This document shows, piece by piece, positions 1 to 17,995 of a DNA stretch of 64,000 nt (the stretch's first letter is position 1; each line of letters starts with the position of its first letter). The DNA is taken from positions 31,252 to 95,251 of the forward strand of contig JBBHKE010000213.1 of NCBI GenBank assembly GCA_037447655.1, given 5' to 3'. The position numbers were made by a program, and so were the translations under genes. Below the pieces are notes generated by a model. It was given only the letters and a program-made list of their open reading frames with translations. It did not search any database and was not told the DNA's origin. This stretch comes from Zygnema cylindricum (Eukaryota > Streptophyta > Zygnematophyceae > Zygnematales > Zygnemataceae).

Positions 1-214
1 TGGGATGTGATACTATCCTTCAAATCCTAAAAAGCCATAAAAATTGACTTTGGTTACTTTTGTACTTTTCTTCATATGAGACATGCAGCTTTGTGTTTTT
101 CAGGCTTTTTAAAAAAAATAGACTGTACCGCATTTCTACAATGTTGTTTGTACGATCTTGACAGCTGTTGCTAAAGGTTTGTACAGGATTGCATCGCATT
201 GGTACCCCATTAAT

Positions 215-310
215 CTTTTATCTGATTAATTGATAATTTGACTAATTGATAAATCCGATTAATCGATAATTCGGTTGATTGATAACCTCATTAATCCATA
301 ATCCGATTAA
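215..310. repeat. 16-bp tandem repeat array, left part
   Basis: Degenerate tandem copies of a unit like CCGATTAATCGATAAT. The array continues at 783-905; the element at 311-782 is inserted into it, so both parts were once one array. No coding potential is seen. Confidence 0.8.
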
Positions 311-782
311 TAGTGTTGTGTATTGGCAGGGTTTTGCCGATAATCAATATGTACCTTTTTTTGGCTTGCCGATAATCGATATATTGGCCCGATATATCGA
401 CACCGGTGTTATCACCGATAAAAAACCGATAATATCGGTTTTTTATCGCGATAACACTGGTACCGATAACTATCGGCGATAATTGTACGGTTTCGTACCG
501 TACAATTGTACGGTTTATTCTGTCGTACTGAGCCACCGTTATTCCCTTACACAGAGTACGGAACAGATTGTTACACGTGGCATGCCACGCTATATACAGT
601 GAAAAATATAATACAGTATATTATAAAGTACTATTATATAGCGTACTATATTTTTTACATTTATCGCCGATAAGGAATTTATTGGTCTCGGAGCGATATA
701 TCGGGACCCCTGACCATTCGATAACCGATAACTATCGGTATCGGTGATATCGCGATAGATTTCTTGCCGATACACAGCACTA
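311..782. mobile_element. hAT-like non-autonomous element (ATCG-rich MITE), copy 1
   Basis: A 472-bp element with terminal inverted repeats TAGTGTTGTGTATTGG and CCGATACACAGCACTA. It is flanked by a perfect 8-bp target duplication CCGATTAA at 303-310 and 783-790. An 8-bp duplication with TAGTG/CACTA ends fits hAT transposons. The subterminal regions are packed with short ATCGGT/ACCGAT and TATCGATA words in both orientations. There is no transposase, so it is non-autonomous. Related copies occur at 10621, 16373 and 42175. Confidence 0.87.
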
Positions 783-905
783 CCGATTAATCGATAATCC
801 GATTAATCGATGCTCCAATTAATCGATAATCTGATTAATTGATACTGCAATTCATTGTTTATCTGATTAATCAATAATCCGATTAATTGATAATCCGATT
901 AATGG
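783..905. repeat. 16-bp tandem repeat array, right part
   Basis: Continuation of the CCGATTAATCGATAAT-type array, interrupted by the hAT-like element. The first 8 bases are the element's right-hand target duplication. Confidence 0.8.
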
Positions 906-1460
906 AACTGTATACATATGTGTATGTATCGGTTGGTCTCCGATGTGATGTGTTGAATTTCCAAACGTCATAAGCATCCATATTAATATATACCTATACT
1001 AATATCCATATTTATAGGTTTAATGTGTGAAAACAATTGGTAATGCTATGTATAGTTACCTTGTAAAGTACGCATGTCTTGTATAGTACACCCACTGTAT
1101 GGGTGAACAATATTTAGTGTTTCCAATTGTTTTTGCAAAATTATTTTTCCAATTGTTTTTCCAATCGAGTAACCATTTAAATTCACTGTCTATGTTGAAA
1201 GTCGAAATTAAATGACGTTTTGAACGCTACAAAAAAACATGACACCAACTAAATTAAAAAAAAATCAAAAAAATGAAATTAAACCCATGCATATCAGTCA
1301 TTCTGATGGAAACTGATCCCGTTTTTATGGAAAGTCATTTTGCACTTTTGAGAGTTTCTCTTCTTCGGATGTTACAGAGATTTCTTTCGGTTCTTTAAGG
1401 TTTTCTTGGGTTTTTTATAGTTTTTTTTTGGGTTTCCTATGGTTTTTTTTTGGCAGGCAG
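906..1460. other. AT-rich probable intron, no gene seen
   Basis: Between the tandem array and the first recognised SYT exon I see only AT-rich sequence ending in a T-rich acceptor. If the SYT gene starts upstream, everything from 1 to 1460 is intron. Confidence 0.5.
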
Positions 1461-7625
<6,165 letters not shown>

Positions 7626-8142
7626 TAAAAACAAATGGCTTTTTTTTTTTTTTTTTAAATGGTTTTGTTTACAAATGGTCTTCTTTTACAGAAGATATTT
7701 TGTGACGGATCTCTAGGATTTTTTTTAGCTTTTTTTTTTTTTTTTTTTATGGGATTTTAGCAGCAGATGATTTAATGTGCCTAGTTTTTCCTCTTTGTTT
7801 TTCTTTTTTTTAGGGAGAAGAGTTTCAAAAACGGTACGGGTTCATTTGGTGACGTTCTTTTTTTTTTTTTTTTTCTTTTGTTCTTTTTTCGTACTTTTAT
7901 CTACTTTTTGTCCATATTAATTTTCAGTCATATATTAATCTAGTTTTTTCAAATCTATGTTCGATAATTCTCATTGTGTCACAGTTTCGTTGATTAAAAA
8001 ACTAACAACAAAAAAAACTTCCGCAGTTATCACATTGGGTCTGTAATTTTAAGTAAAGTCCGAGATGCTGTACAAATAGACAAAATTGTGCAGGAGTTAT
8101 TATGTGTCATTTACAATTGGTAAATTAAATTACTCGTTTCTC

Positions 8143-8148
8143 AATAAA
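8143..8148 (+). promoter_or_regulatory. Candidate polyadenylation signal of the SYT gene
   Basis: AATAAA about 520 bp after the SYT stop codon, behind a T-rich 3' region. Its position is plausible, but its use is not proven. Confidence 0.4.
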
Positions 8149-9257
8149 GCTCCAGTACTTTTAAGTATTTTTAACGCTTAAAATTGACAGGATTTTCATA
8201 TAAAAGTTGGTAGAATAGTTTTGGACAAATGAGAATGTCTAAACTGTGTTTCGTATGAAGACAAATATTTGCCTTAACAAAGTTTTATTATTTTTCGTGT
8301 AAAGTAGATGAAAAAGGAAACAATTATCTATATCTACTAATTTTTAAATATCAATAATCGGTCCTTTTTGTTTTTTTGCATTTTCAATTCTTTCTAATGT
8401 CGTGTCTTTAGATTTACGCGGCTATATCCGATAGGTTTTTATGGTGGCAAGTTCGAACCCTGTATAGTGCAAATGTTACGCAAAAATATTTTATATCGTA
8501 TCGAACTGATAATATCAAATGGACCACTTCGAGTTCGACACGTTGGCCAATACGCGTACACCCGGCTAGAGTCGTCTGTCTTGCCAGACTGACAAGTGTC
8601 AACAGAATCTTCAGGACTCGTAATGGCTGAGGGCCGTGTGGCAAGTTCCGCGTCACCGTTACCAATGATTTTATGGCCGTCGGATTAGGATCTGGACAAG
8701 CAGAAAGCGCCCAACTATTCAAAACGGTCATGAATGAGTCAAATGACTCAGAATTTGACCTAAAAGTCCCCCGCCCTAAGTGATAATCGAACCGATAACA
8801 TTGATTTTCATCGAATGGACAAAGAAATGCCACTATGCATTGTACGGAATCCAAAGAACCAATGGAAAATCAGACAGAGATTGCGTCAAGATAGGAATGG
8901 AATTACATTCCCGGAAAGTGCTGCCAGCCGCCAGCCGCCTGTTGGCATTCATTGCGTTAAGATGGCGTAACTTCGTGACAGTAGCAGATTGGAAATTTTC
9001 TGAAGCAGTTAAGTGCTCCACGCTCATTGGGCCAATTTCTGGGTCAAGCAATATCATTGATTTATGTTTGACCGTCCGATTTTGTCTGGCTGGCATCGAC
9101 CGCTCGCAATCGCGGATTGTGTTGTACGACCCGAAAATGAAGTCACTGTAGCGAGATCTTATTATGCTAATCTTCCGCGAAAGCTGTGCGAAGAGAAATT
9201 GGCTGATTTCGTCACTGTACAGTAATGTAGCCTATGGTGCCGTACTATACTGATAGG
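8149..9257. other. Intergenic, no supported gene
   Basis: Open frames of up to 146 residues exist on both strands (8414-8854 minus, 8780-9151 plus). They overlap each other, match nothing I recognise and have no splice or repeat context. A B-box-like GTTCGAACCC near 8445 suggests an old tRNA-derived repeat at most. Confidence 0.4.
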
Positions 9258-9521
9258 TACACCGTGAATCGTAATTAGAGTAAATTACTCTAATTCGGTC
9301 GCTCGAAATTTCGACTCTATCACATCAAATAGAGTAAATGATTCTAATTTTTTCATTATACTATTTAAGGTAAAGTTTAATTAGCGTTTTTAATTCTAAT
9401 ATATGTTCGTTTTAAATAGTGTGGAGTACGGATGATGTCCGTCCGTGCAAAATTGTACTTTTATAAATAAAAAAAGTACAAATAATGATTTAATACAAGC
9501 CTAATAGCGATTGGCGGTGTA
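9258..9521. mobile_element. TA-flanked MITE (CACCG family)
   Basis: Inverted termini TACACCGTGAATCGTAATTA and CCTAATAGCGATTGGCGGTG followed by TA. The interior (GAGTAAATTACTCTAATTCG, GTCGCTCGAAATTTCGAC) is shared with the copy at 10600-12022. TA flanks and short AT-rich size fit a Stowaway-like or Tc1/mariner-type non-autonomous element. No transposase. Confidence 0.75.
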
Positions 9522-9553
9522 CAGTCCAGTACAATTAAACATAGAAGAGACAG

Positions 9554-9623
9554 TACACCGCCAATCGCTATTAATTATTCGTATACGCTAAAGAAACTTC
9601 TACGCTTATAGCGATTGGCGGTG
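9554..9623. mobile_element. Short internally deleted CACCG-family MITE
   Basis: Seventy bases with both ends intact: TACACCGCCAATCGCTATTA at the left and GCGATTGGCGGTG at the right. Almost the whole interior is lost. Confidence 0.65.
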
Positions 9624-10599
9624 AAGCGGAGTCGTCGAGTAAACCGTACTCTTATCCGAGCAGATAAGTTTTGACGCCGTGAAAACTGAAAATGCCGGAA
9701 CTGTCACGACTGTTTTTAGAGTGGTTAACGCCATTCAATTTGGTCCGACAAAATTCAATAAGACAAACAAAAGGCAGATATAGGAAAAGACAAAAAAATG
9801 TTCAGCTGTTTTATATTTATTTGCTCAACGGCCACTTGTACGTATATCAAACATAATTAAAGGAAAAGCCCAAAATTTTGATTAGCAGATTGTTAAGCCA
9901 CTGCTCCAACAGGCGCCAAAAGAGAGAAAAAGCAGTCATTTTCATTCCTTTTTGTCTTCTGTAATGATTGGACAGCCGATTTTGACCGATTTTAATCTGG
10001 ACGGTCAATTTTTGCCCAATCGATTCAAAACGGCCTTGAACTGACCACTTTTGGGCTCCATATGGCTCGGAGCTCCTCGGGGTCTTTTAAATTTATGCGA
10101 TTTGTCGGGTCTGCTCATTGACCATACCGCAATTTGCTGGATGACGACCGATAAAAATCATTTTTGACACGTGGAAGAATTGTAATCTCTCTTGCGGGCT
10201 TCACGGGCTAGTCAGCATTACGCGAAAGGCGCTATGGTACGGACGACAGTGGAGGACAGGAGGTCCATGATGCTGTAATTAACCATTATATGGGCGACAT
10301 TTGCCCTAATGTTGGAGGTAAATCGTACACTTTCTGGATAAACCGTACGCAGATTGACCCGCAAAACTGTACAAGCTGTACGATTTTCCATCAAAACGAG
10401 TGTAAATCTTTGACAGAATAATCCTACGTGTCCGCTACGCTGGATTTCACTTCTGCGTGGCGCCATTGGCTCACAAGACGATTGAAAACTTTTTTTTTTT
10501 TTTTAAACTGCGGTGACGACTGACCGTGAAAAGTCAATGCTGGCACAGCCGCGGGAAATCCGGCCAATTTAAAACCTCCGTACGCGTGAAGAAAATAAA
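9624..10599. other. Intergenic, nothing recognised
   Basis: No gene, RNA or clear repeat. One 82-residue minus-strand open frame (10218-10466) is unsupported. Confidence 0.4.
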
Positions 10600-12022
10600 T
10601 GCACCGCGAATCGTAATTAGTAGTGTTGTGTATCGGTAAAAAAATTATCGCGATATCACCGATACCGATAGTTATCGGTTATCGAACGGTCAGAGGTCCC
10701 GATATATCGGTCCAAGACCAACAAATTCCATATCGGCGATAACTTAAAAATATATAGTATGCATACAATATTACATTATAACATACTGTATTATATTACT
10801 TACTTTATATAGCGTGGCATGCCACATATACGAATCTGTTCCGTCTCTGATTAACTGTGATTTATTACGAACAACGCAGCACATAAAAGTTGGCCGGTTA
10901 AACTGAACAGGAATTTTACGGCGACTTACGGAATTGTAACGACAAACTGGTGAGCATGGAACAGTAAAAGTACAACGGACGCAAAACAACATCCTGCACA
11001 CCGCCGGAATCGAACGGACAACTTGGAATGAAAAAATACGAGCGGACGACCAACGTGAGTGCCGGCATCTCGGAATGGCTCTTTTGGCAGCTTATGCCAA
11101 AATGCCAACAGATAGACACGTGGCAGGTCCTCAGTGGATCCCAAGGAAGAATGGAACAAAGCCATGGCATCAGATGTGAAAGGTACATCGTTTTTACTAG
11201 ATCCGTACCAAAACCGTACAGTTTTCATGGCGGCTACTGTACTTTTTGTGTATTTTTTGTGCGATCTGATTGGTACACCTCATTAGATAGGGGTTGTTAG
11301 AAGGGCGCGTTTTGGGAATAACACGTACAGTTAAGTGTACTAGCCGTACATTTATCTGTACGATCCGTACAGTTATCGATATCGGTGTTATCGCCGATAA
11401 AACCGATAAATATCGGGTATTTATCGGCGATAATACCGATAGCGATATATCGTACCATTATATCGATTATCGGGTACCCAGAAAAAGGTACATATCGGTT
11501 ATCAGCAAATCCTTACCGATACACAACACTAGTAATTATAGTAAATTACTCTAATTCGGTCGTTCGAAATTTCGACTCTATCACATCAAATAGAGTAAAT
11601 GACTCTAATTTTTTCATTATGCTATTTAAGGTAAGGTTTAATTAGCGTTTTTAATCGTAATATATGTTCGTTTTAAATATTGTGGAGTACGGACGACGTC
11701 CGACCGTGCATAATTGTACTTTTATAAGTAAAAAAGTACAAATGATGATGTAATACTTGCCATTATCATGTAACTGTGTTTAAACAAACCGCGTAGTGCA
11801 AACGTCATAGTGACGATAAACTGTAGGTTTTGTCAGATTCTGTACGAATACCTTTTTTACAGTAGAGGATATTAGGTTGCCAAATTAGAGTACACCGCAT
11901 AAACTAGAGTAAATTCCTTTATGAAACAGCTCTATCACATAAATTAGAGTAAATTACTCTAATTATTTTTTCTCATTTTTTCCTCTTATTTTTTAACTAT
12001 TATAATTACGGTGCGCGGTGTA
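10600..12022. mobile_element. CACCG-family MITE carrying a nested hAT-like element
   Basis: Left end TGCACCGCGAATCGTAATTA at 10600 and right end TTACGGTGCGCGGTGTA at 12022. Sequence from 11540 to about 11760 is collinear with 9275-9500. The element is split by the hAT-like insertion at 10621-11531. Confidence 0.7.
10621..11531. mobile_element. hAT-like non-autonomous element, copy 2 (nested)
   Basis: Termini TAGTGTTGTGTATCGG and CCGATACACAACACTA. The target duplication is GTAATTAG (10613-10620) against GTAATTAT (11532-11539), 7 of 8 bases identical. Both subterminal regions are dense in ATCGGT, GCGATA and TATCGG words. The interior is a unique AT/GC-mixed segment with no transposase. Small overlapping frames in it are not recognised. 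Confidence 0.85.
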
Positions 12023-12025
12023 CAG

Positions 12026-12228
12026 TACACCGTGAATCGTTATTAGCGTATAGAAATTATTAGCGTAAAGAAAAAATTAGCGTCATTCATTTTAATTTAG
12101 TGCTAGAAGACGTGGCAGGTAATGGTCCACGTCCTTAAATAGTGTAATATATTTTATTTAAGGTATCAATGTCAAAATTATTAGGTGCCGATATAGAGTA
12201 CATAAGGCTAATAACGATTCACGGTGTA
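12026..12228. mobile_element. TA-flanked MITE (CACCG family), 203 bp
   Basis: Termini TACACCGTGAATCGTTATTA and TAATAACGATTCACGGTGTA are a near-perfect inverted repeat. It lies three bases (CAG) from the end of the preceding element. Confidence 0.82.
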
Positions 12229-12263
12229 CTGTACTGCCCTTGAACATTTTAATAATGTATTTT

Positions 12264-13065
12264 GGGAATTGCTAATCGCAGAGACGATTTTTGCTGTTTG
12301 CAAGTAGTTGTCATAAATTGTACATTTGAAGTACAATTTCGTACAGGCTACGTACCTTTAAGTTCATATCTGACGGTCAATCCGTCAAACAAATTTGACT
12401 GGCGAAATATTGTACTTGCGGTTAAAAAAGTGTCGCGCTTGCAAACGTCGACCGCCATAAAAAAAAAAAAACAATTCACACGGCTGACGGAGGTTTTCTG
12501 TAACAAAACTGCGGCAACCACATATAAATATAATGGCTGCGCGCAGGTAGTTTATCATTTCACGTTAGCCGCAAAAATGAAATCAACTCGTCGTCACGTC
12601 CACCGTGGACGTGACGAAATGTCATTTTAGTTTTATCGATTTTTATACGCGGGTACGCTTTTTTATTTTGTACGAAGTTTATTTCATTTCGTGCGAGTTT
12701 ACACAAGTTGTACGTCGTCCTTTAATATGTGTCCAAGTTCAATGTAACGGTTCGCGAGTTGATTTCATTTTTGCGATAAATCACTTGCGCGCAGCCATTT
12801 TATTTATTTGTGGTTGCCGCAATTTTGTTACAGTAAACCTGCGCCGGCCGTGTGAATTGTTATTTTTTTTATAATGGTCGACGTTTGCAAGCGCGACACT
12901 TTTTTAACCGCCGGTACAATATTCCGCCAGTCAAAGTTGTTTGAGGGATTGATCGTCAGATATGAAGTTAAAGGTACGTAACCTGTACGAAACTGTACTA
13001 CAAATGTACAATTTATGACAACTACCTGCGCGCAGCAAAAATTGTCTTTGCGATTAGCAATTCCC
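12264..13065. mobile_element. MULE-like foldback element with very long inverted repeats
   Basis: An 802-bp element. Its left arm (12264 to about 12590) and right arm (about 12753-13065) are inverted copies: GGGAATTGCTAATCGCA at the left, TGCGATTAGCAATTCCC at the right. Homology runs along the arms (for example GTCGCGCTTGCAAACGTCGA). Flanks TGTATTTT and TATATTTT suggest an 8-bp (or 9-bp) target duplication, as for Mutator-like elements. The loop holds a 27-base palindrome (12591-12617, TCGTCACGTCCAC around one C). Short open frames at 12262-12874 are arm sequence, not a transposase. Confidence 0.85.
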
Positions 13066-13510
13066 TATATTTTAGTCGAAGCAAAACGGAAATTTATTTG
13101 TCCACACAACATGTGACTCGTAAAACCGCTGGTTTTTTTTTTTCACATTTTTTAGTTACTCCCGACTGCCTTTCCGTTTTGTTTGTGTTGGCCACGACAA
13201 AACATTTATGAGCCAATGGAGTCCAGTCATTTTTGTTTGGAGCCAAATTAAAGTTTAATTATTAAACGTCCAGATTTCCAAATATTAGTGTTGGTTTCCA
13301 TAACGAAAAAGTCGAAAGCCAATTCGTGACGCCTTCAACTACGGTACGGCCATGGAGGTGATACAGTACGGTACAACACTGTACTTTACGGTACTATACT
13401 GTACTAAAGTACTTGATGACTTGTAGTTAGGTACTTCGTGTTGTAGCTCGAAATATTTTTCTCATCCCTCTACCTCGCAAAAGTTTCGACTGGCGGACAG
13501 GTTTGTAGAC

Positions 13511-13731
13511 TACACCGCCAATCGCTATTAGCGTTGTGTACGCTAATCCCGTCCCGCTTTATTTTTAATTATTCTCAAATATAATTATTCATACTATTTA
13601 AAAATAACCCTAATTCCAAATTAGAGTAAACGATTTCTTCGAAAAATTCCAAATTCCCAATTAGGGTAAACCACGCTAATTATTTGTATACGCTAAAAGA
13701 AACTTCTACGCTAATAGCGATTGGCGGTGTA
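13511..13731. mobile_element. TA-flanked MITE (CACCG family), 221 bp
   Basis: Near-perfect terminal repeats TACACCGCCAATCGCTATTA and TAATAGCGATTGGCGGTGTA. The interior is AT-rich with TTTGTATACGCTAAAAGAAA, also present at 9580 and 48240. Confidence 0.85.
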
Positions 13732-13950
13732 AACCATGTATTGCTATTAGGGTTAATGCTTTTTTTGCCACTCAAAACATTTTTTCTCCATGCACAACAA
13801 TCGATCTGTCAATCTGACGGTTGCGGTTGAAATCTAAGATTCTCAAATTCCATTTGGCTGTCTCAAATTGAATATTGGACAATTGTGTATGGAAAAAATA
13901 TGTTTTAAGTGGCGGAAAAAATATCAGCATTAATAGCGATACAGGGTGTA
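13732..13950. mobile_element. Diverged TA-flanked MITE
   Basis: Left end AACCATGTATTGCTATTAGG mirrors right end CATTAATAGCGATACAGGGT. It abuts the preceding element. The sequence is diverged, so the boundaries are approximate. Confidence 0.5.
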
Positions 13951-14266
13951 GCATGTGAATGTTAGGGTTTGGCTTTCGCGGAAGAGATTTTGGCTTTGAA
14001 GCGCTATTTTTACGCCGTGAAGTAAAACAATTTGAATTTGAATTTGAATCTGACGGCAGGAAATAGTGAATACAGTACTGTACGCCTATACCTTTGGCTT
14101 CTGACAACCGACTGAATATCGTACGACCGGCTTCACCAAGGGTAACAGTTTTCGCTGACCGGATTTTTGCTTGGCGCAAGAACTTAAGTCATATGCCTGC
14201 GAAATTACATTACCGTGCACTAAATTACTGGACAGTACAGTAATGTACATGTACTGTACTGTACAG

Positions 14267-14817
14267 TACACCGTCAATCGCTATTAGAGTATATAACGCC
14301 AATTCGGTGCCCTTTTTTCAAAAAAAAAAAATCTCAAATGCGATCCATAATTCTATTTTTTTCCATTATTCTAATTAGGGTATTTTTTCAATTAGCGTAC
14401 AATTGGAAGTACATTGCAATGGAAATAGTATGAGGTACGGACAGGCTATCTCCGTATGAAATGGTACTTTTTGATTTACAAAGGCATAAATAGACATTTA
14501 ACATTATTGCGCACACATGTGAATGTGCACTGGAAGAAAGAGACGCAAACTCGTAGACAAAAATCACGTTCTCATATGTTCGTCTTTCGACCGTGTGAAC
14601 AGAACGACGGCGTACGAATTGTCAGGTTTTGTACGGATACACATATTAATGTAGACATCGAACGGGCGGGTATCTATTATTCAGGACAACCCAAATTACA
14701 ATTAGGGATTAATTAGTATATATATATATTATTTAAAAAAAAAAAAATCCCGATTAGTGTTAATAACACTAATTTTGTTTTTAATATTTCTTTACTCTAA
14801 TAGCGATTGACGGGACT
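14267..14817. mobile_element. TA-flanked MITE (CACCG family), about 550 bp
   Basis: Left TACACCGTCAATCGCTATTA, right TACTCTAATAGCGATTGACG. It is preceded by a GTACTGTACTGTACAG run. The interior contains a GTGTGAACAGAACGACG-like segment also seen near 48070 (GTGTGAACGTACGA), showing a longer subfamily. Confidence 0.68.
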
Positions 14818-16253
14818 ATGTTATCCGTACATACATTTTAACTGTAATCGAAAACTTAACGGATAAAGAGAACATTCGCGGTCGTCACGGCTTTTGCCGA
14901 CCCAATGTGTACAATCAGACGGGCCGCCAAAACGTTTTGCCTACATAAACGCCAAAAATCACATTCACTCTTGAACACATAGATGTTTCATTCGTACTAT
15001 GCGCACGGTAAAGTATTTTGAAAAATAATGCATATGCGCATTATTAAAAATTTCACATTTTTTAAAATGCGTTGACCGGATTTGACTTATTAATAAAATA
15101 AAAACTTGAAACATTTAATCATAAATAATACTACAACTTAGGGTATGTGCTCATGTATTAAACTACAGGTTTTATTTGTCATTTTACTACAAAATTCAGT
15201 CCCTAACGAGGAAATCTCATTTTGGCGGTTTCAAATTTTTGACCAACGGGCACGCGAACGAGCTCAGGATAAAACTTTATCAAAAATCATCTAGCAATTT
15301 GATACTAGTTAAATTATAACCCTGACAGCAAATGAAAAACGTTCACGAAGGCGTCACACGAGCTAAAGTTTTAGAACAGAGAAGAATACTCACTATTTTT
15401 TTTTGTTACGTTCATATTGGTACTGTTAAAATAGTGTTAGTTACTAATTTCAAATGTTTTTAAATAGTGTAGCATTCGAAATGTGTCAGTCCGTACTAAA
15501 TCTTGTAATTATTTTGTACAAACATACAAAATAAGTGTCAGATAAATGCGTCGACAGTGGAAATTGAGTGCGTTACACGGAAAATCGCACGCAGATTTCA
15601 TCCCAAGTCATAAAGACGAGGAAAAATTGCGAAAACTTGCTCTCACATGTTGAAGCGTCGAAAATGTGAACACAGGCTATTGTGGCTTACCCAACAAACA
15701 TAGGAACGCGCATCGGTTTCTTCACTCAAATATATATTCACGTTGTACTTTAAATATTCTTTTGAAAATTCTGTGTATTACATCCGTACATATTTTCCGT
15801 AAATAGAAAGTATACGAAATTTACGAAAAGTTCAAAAAAACGCAAAAAATAATGCGTAATCGTCAAATTTTCAAAAATTTAACAAATAAAACATCTATGC
15901 TTGAACACATTTGTAATCATAGCTTCTAAATGGTTGGCGCCTGACAGTCAGAGCTACACTAAACAAAATGCAATTCGTCTGATCATGCACGTGCGAGGCA
16001 AGAGTCCTCATTTCGAAACGTGTACCCTGGACGAAAAAACTTCAGTATATGTTCGACAAGTGACCGAAAGACATGCCCGCCCAGGGAAGTACGTTAGAGA
16101 CTTCCGTTTTGATGGAGTTCGTCAGCGAATCTAAAGATATGACTTTATAAGAGTTTGGAGTTTTGGACAATAACGGAAAAAGAAAGCGCGTGGCAAGCAT
16201 TTCAAAAGTACAAACACGTCCAAATACTACAAGTGTTGCACATTGCAATAAAA
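14818..16253. other. Intergenic, nothing recognised
   Basis: AT-rich DNA. A 77-residue plus frame (15901-16134) has no recognisable domain. No RNA gene is seen. Confidence 0.4.
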
Positions 16254-17545
16254 TACACCGTGAAATGAAATTAGAGTAAACAAATAAAAAGTAAAAAACA
16301 AAAATAAAAAATAGAGTTATGAAAGCAATTATGTGATAAAACCATTTCACAGAGGAAGTTTACTCTAATTTATAGTGTTGGTATCGGTAAAAAATTGATC
16401 ATGATAACACCGATACCGATAGTTATCGGTTATCGAACCGTCAAAGGTTCCGATATATTGGTCCGAGACAAACAAATTCTATATCGCATATAACTTTAAG
16501 AAATATAGTATGCATACAATAGTAATTATAATATACTGTATTCTAGTATTTACTTTATAAAGCGTAGTATACCACGTGTAGTAATTTGTTCCGTAAGTTG
16601 TTTAACTGGAATTTATCACGGATAGCGCGGCACATATACGTTGACAAATTTTAAAAAATAGTTTATAGTTATAAATTCATAGTACCGAAACGAACAAAAT
16701 AAATCACATTGTAAATTTGTAAAATCATTTTTTTTTAAACCATACGAACAAACAAACAAAACAGACATACAAGTTTGTTATACTTCCTCCATTAACTGCC
16801 ATTTATAAGAAAATAATAGTCAAAAGGACATTTTAGAAGAGGTACCCTAGTAAACCCCCCTTAATTTAGAAATAATGAAGGAAATATTGCGATTTTTTAC
16901 CGAAATCGGGGGAAGGGGGTTCGCGGCGCGTTCGGGGAATAACAGGTACAATTTAGTGTGTTAGTCGTACATTTATCTGTACGGTCCGTACAGATATTGC
17001 CAATAATTATCGATATCGGTTTTATCACCAATAACGACTGATAAATATTGGGTATTTATCGGCGATATAATCGATAACGATATATATCGTTACCAATATA
17101 TCGATTATAAGCTACTCGGAAAAAGACCCCTATCGGTTATCCACAAATCCTTACCTTTACAAATTTATCAATAACTCTAATTTGGGGCACATAGTATCTA
17201 TACTGTAAGTGAGGTATATGTACAAAATTTGACAAAATGTACAGTTTCACGTCATTTGACGTTTGCACCACGCGGTATGTTAAAACACAGTTACATGATA
17301 AGAACCTGTATTAAATAATTATTTATACATTTTATTTAATAAAATACATTTTTGGACGGGTATACACCGACTGTACGCCACACTATTTAAAACGGTAGTG
17401 TATTATAGTTATTAACGTTCATTCAAAAATGACCTTAAATACACTATAAAATAATTTATAATTATATACTTTATTTACTCTGATAGATTCAAAAGTCGGG
17501 GTGACGGATTTAGTGTTCATAACTCTTATTACGATTTGCGATGTA
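16254..17545. mobile_element. Diverged CACCG-family MITE carrying a nested hAT-like element
   Basis: Left end TACACCGTGAAATGAAATTA and right end TTATTACGATTTGCGATGTA. The part right of the insertion (17220-17300) has the CACCACGCGG and CACAGTTACATGATAA motifs seen inverted at 11765-11810. It is therefore the same subfamily as 10600-12022. Confidence 0.6.
16373..17176. mobile_element. hAT-like non-autonomous element, copy 3 (nested)
   Basis: Left end TAGTGTTGGTATCGGT with the same subterminal order as copy 2 (GATACCGATAGTTATCGGTT and so on). The right terminus has decayed. Flanks CTAATTTA (16365-16372) and CTAATTTG (17177-17184) are a 7-of-8 target duplication. Confidence 0.72.
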
Positions 17546-17995
17546 GCGTCAATAACGCTAGTTTGACGCCCCCAAATTTTGACGATCAAACCTAAAATAC
17601 AACTACTATTTCTTTATTATTACGTTAATATAAGTGCATTACTGTTTGATTAGCGTTAATAAAGTTAATTTCAATTGTAAAAGGTGCCAATCTATGTCGT
17701 ATAAACGTTCAGAATAAGTGTTTGATAAAGGCGACGACTTGGAAAAGCTCCCTCGAGTTTAATATCTAGTCGTAAAAAAAAAAGGGAAAATTTCAAGAAC
17801 TTGTTATTACTTTCACCCATGTTTAAGCGTCGAATATGTGAAAATAGATGGTCGCGGCTACAATATGGGAACGTGTATCCAGATTAGTGTTTGGTGGATA
17901 AATTTTGCGTTAATTTTTGTTGATGCCAACCTTTGAACTTAAAATACAGATAATAACATTAATTGTTTTTCTACACTTATAACGACTTATGGTGA
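17541..17995. mobile_element. Possible decayed MITE of the long CACCG subfamily
   Basis: It starts with GTAGCGTCAATAACGCTAG, then CCCCCAAATTTTGAC, a motif shared with the elements at 47168 and 57065. It ends near ATAACGACTTATGGTGAAGT. Boundaries are weak. Confidence 0.4.

Noticed and set aside
8414-8480. tRNA-like B box GTTCGAACCC
   Set aside because: No matching acceptor stem, D-arm or anticodon stem could be built.
12262-12874. Frames of 122 and 89 residues as transposase remnants
   Set aside because: They lie in the inverted arms of the foldback element and are mirrored sequence, not protein-coding.
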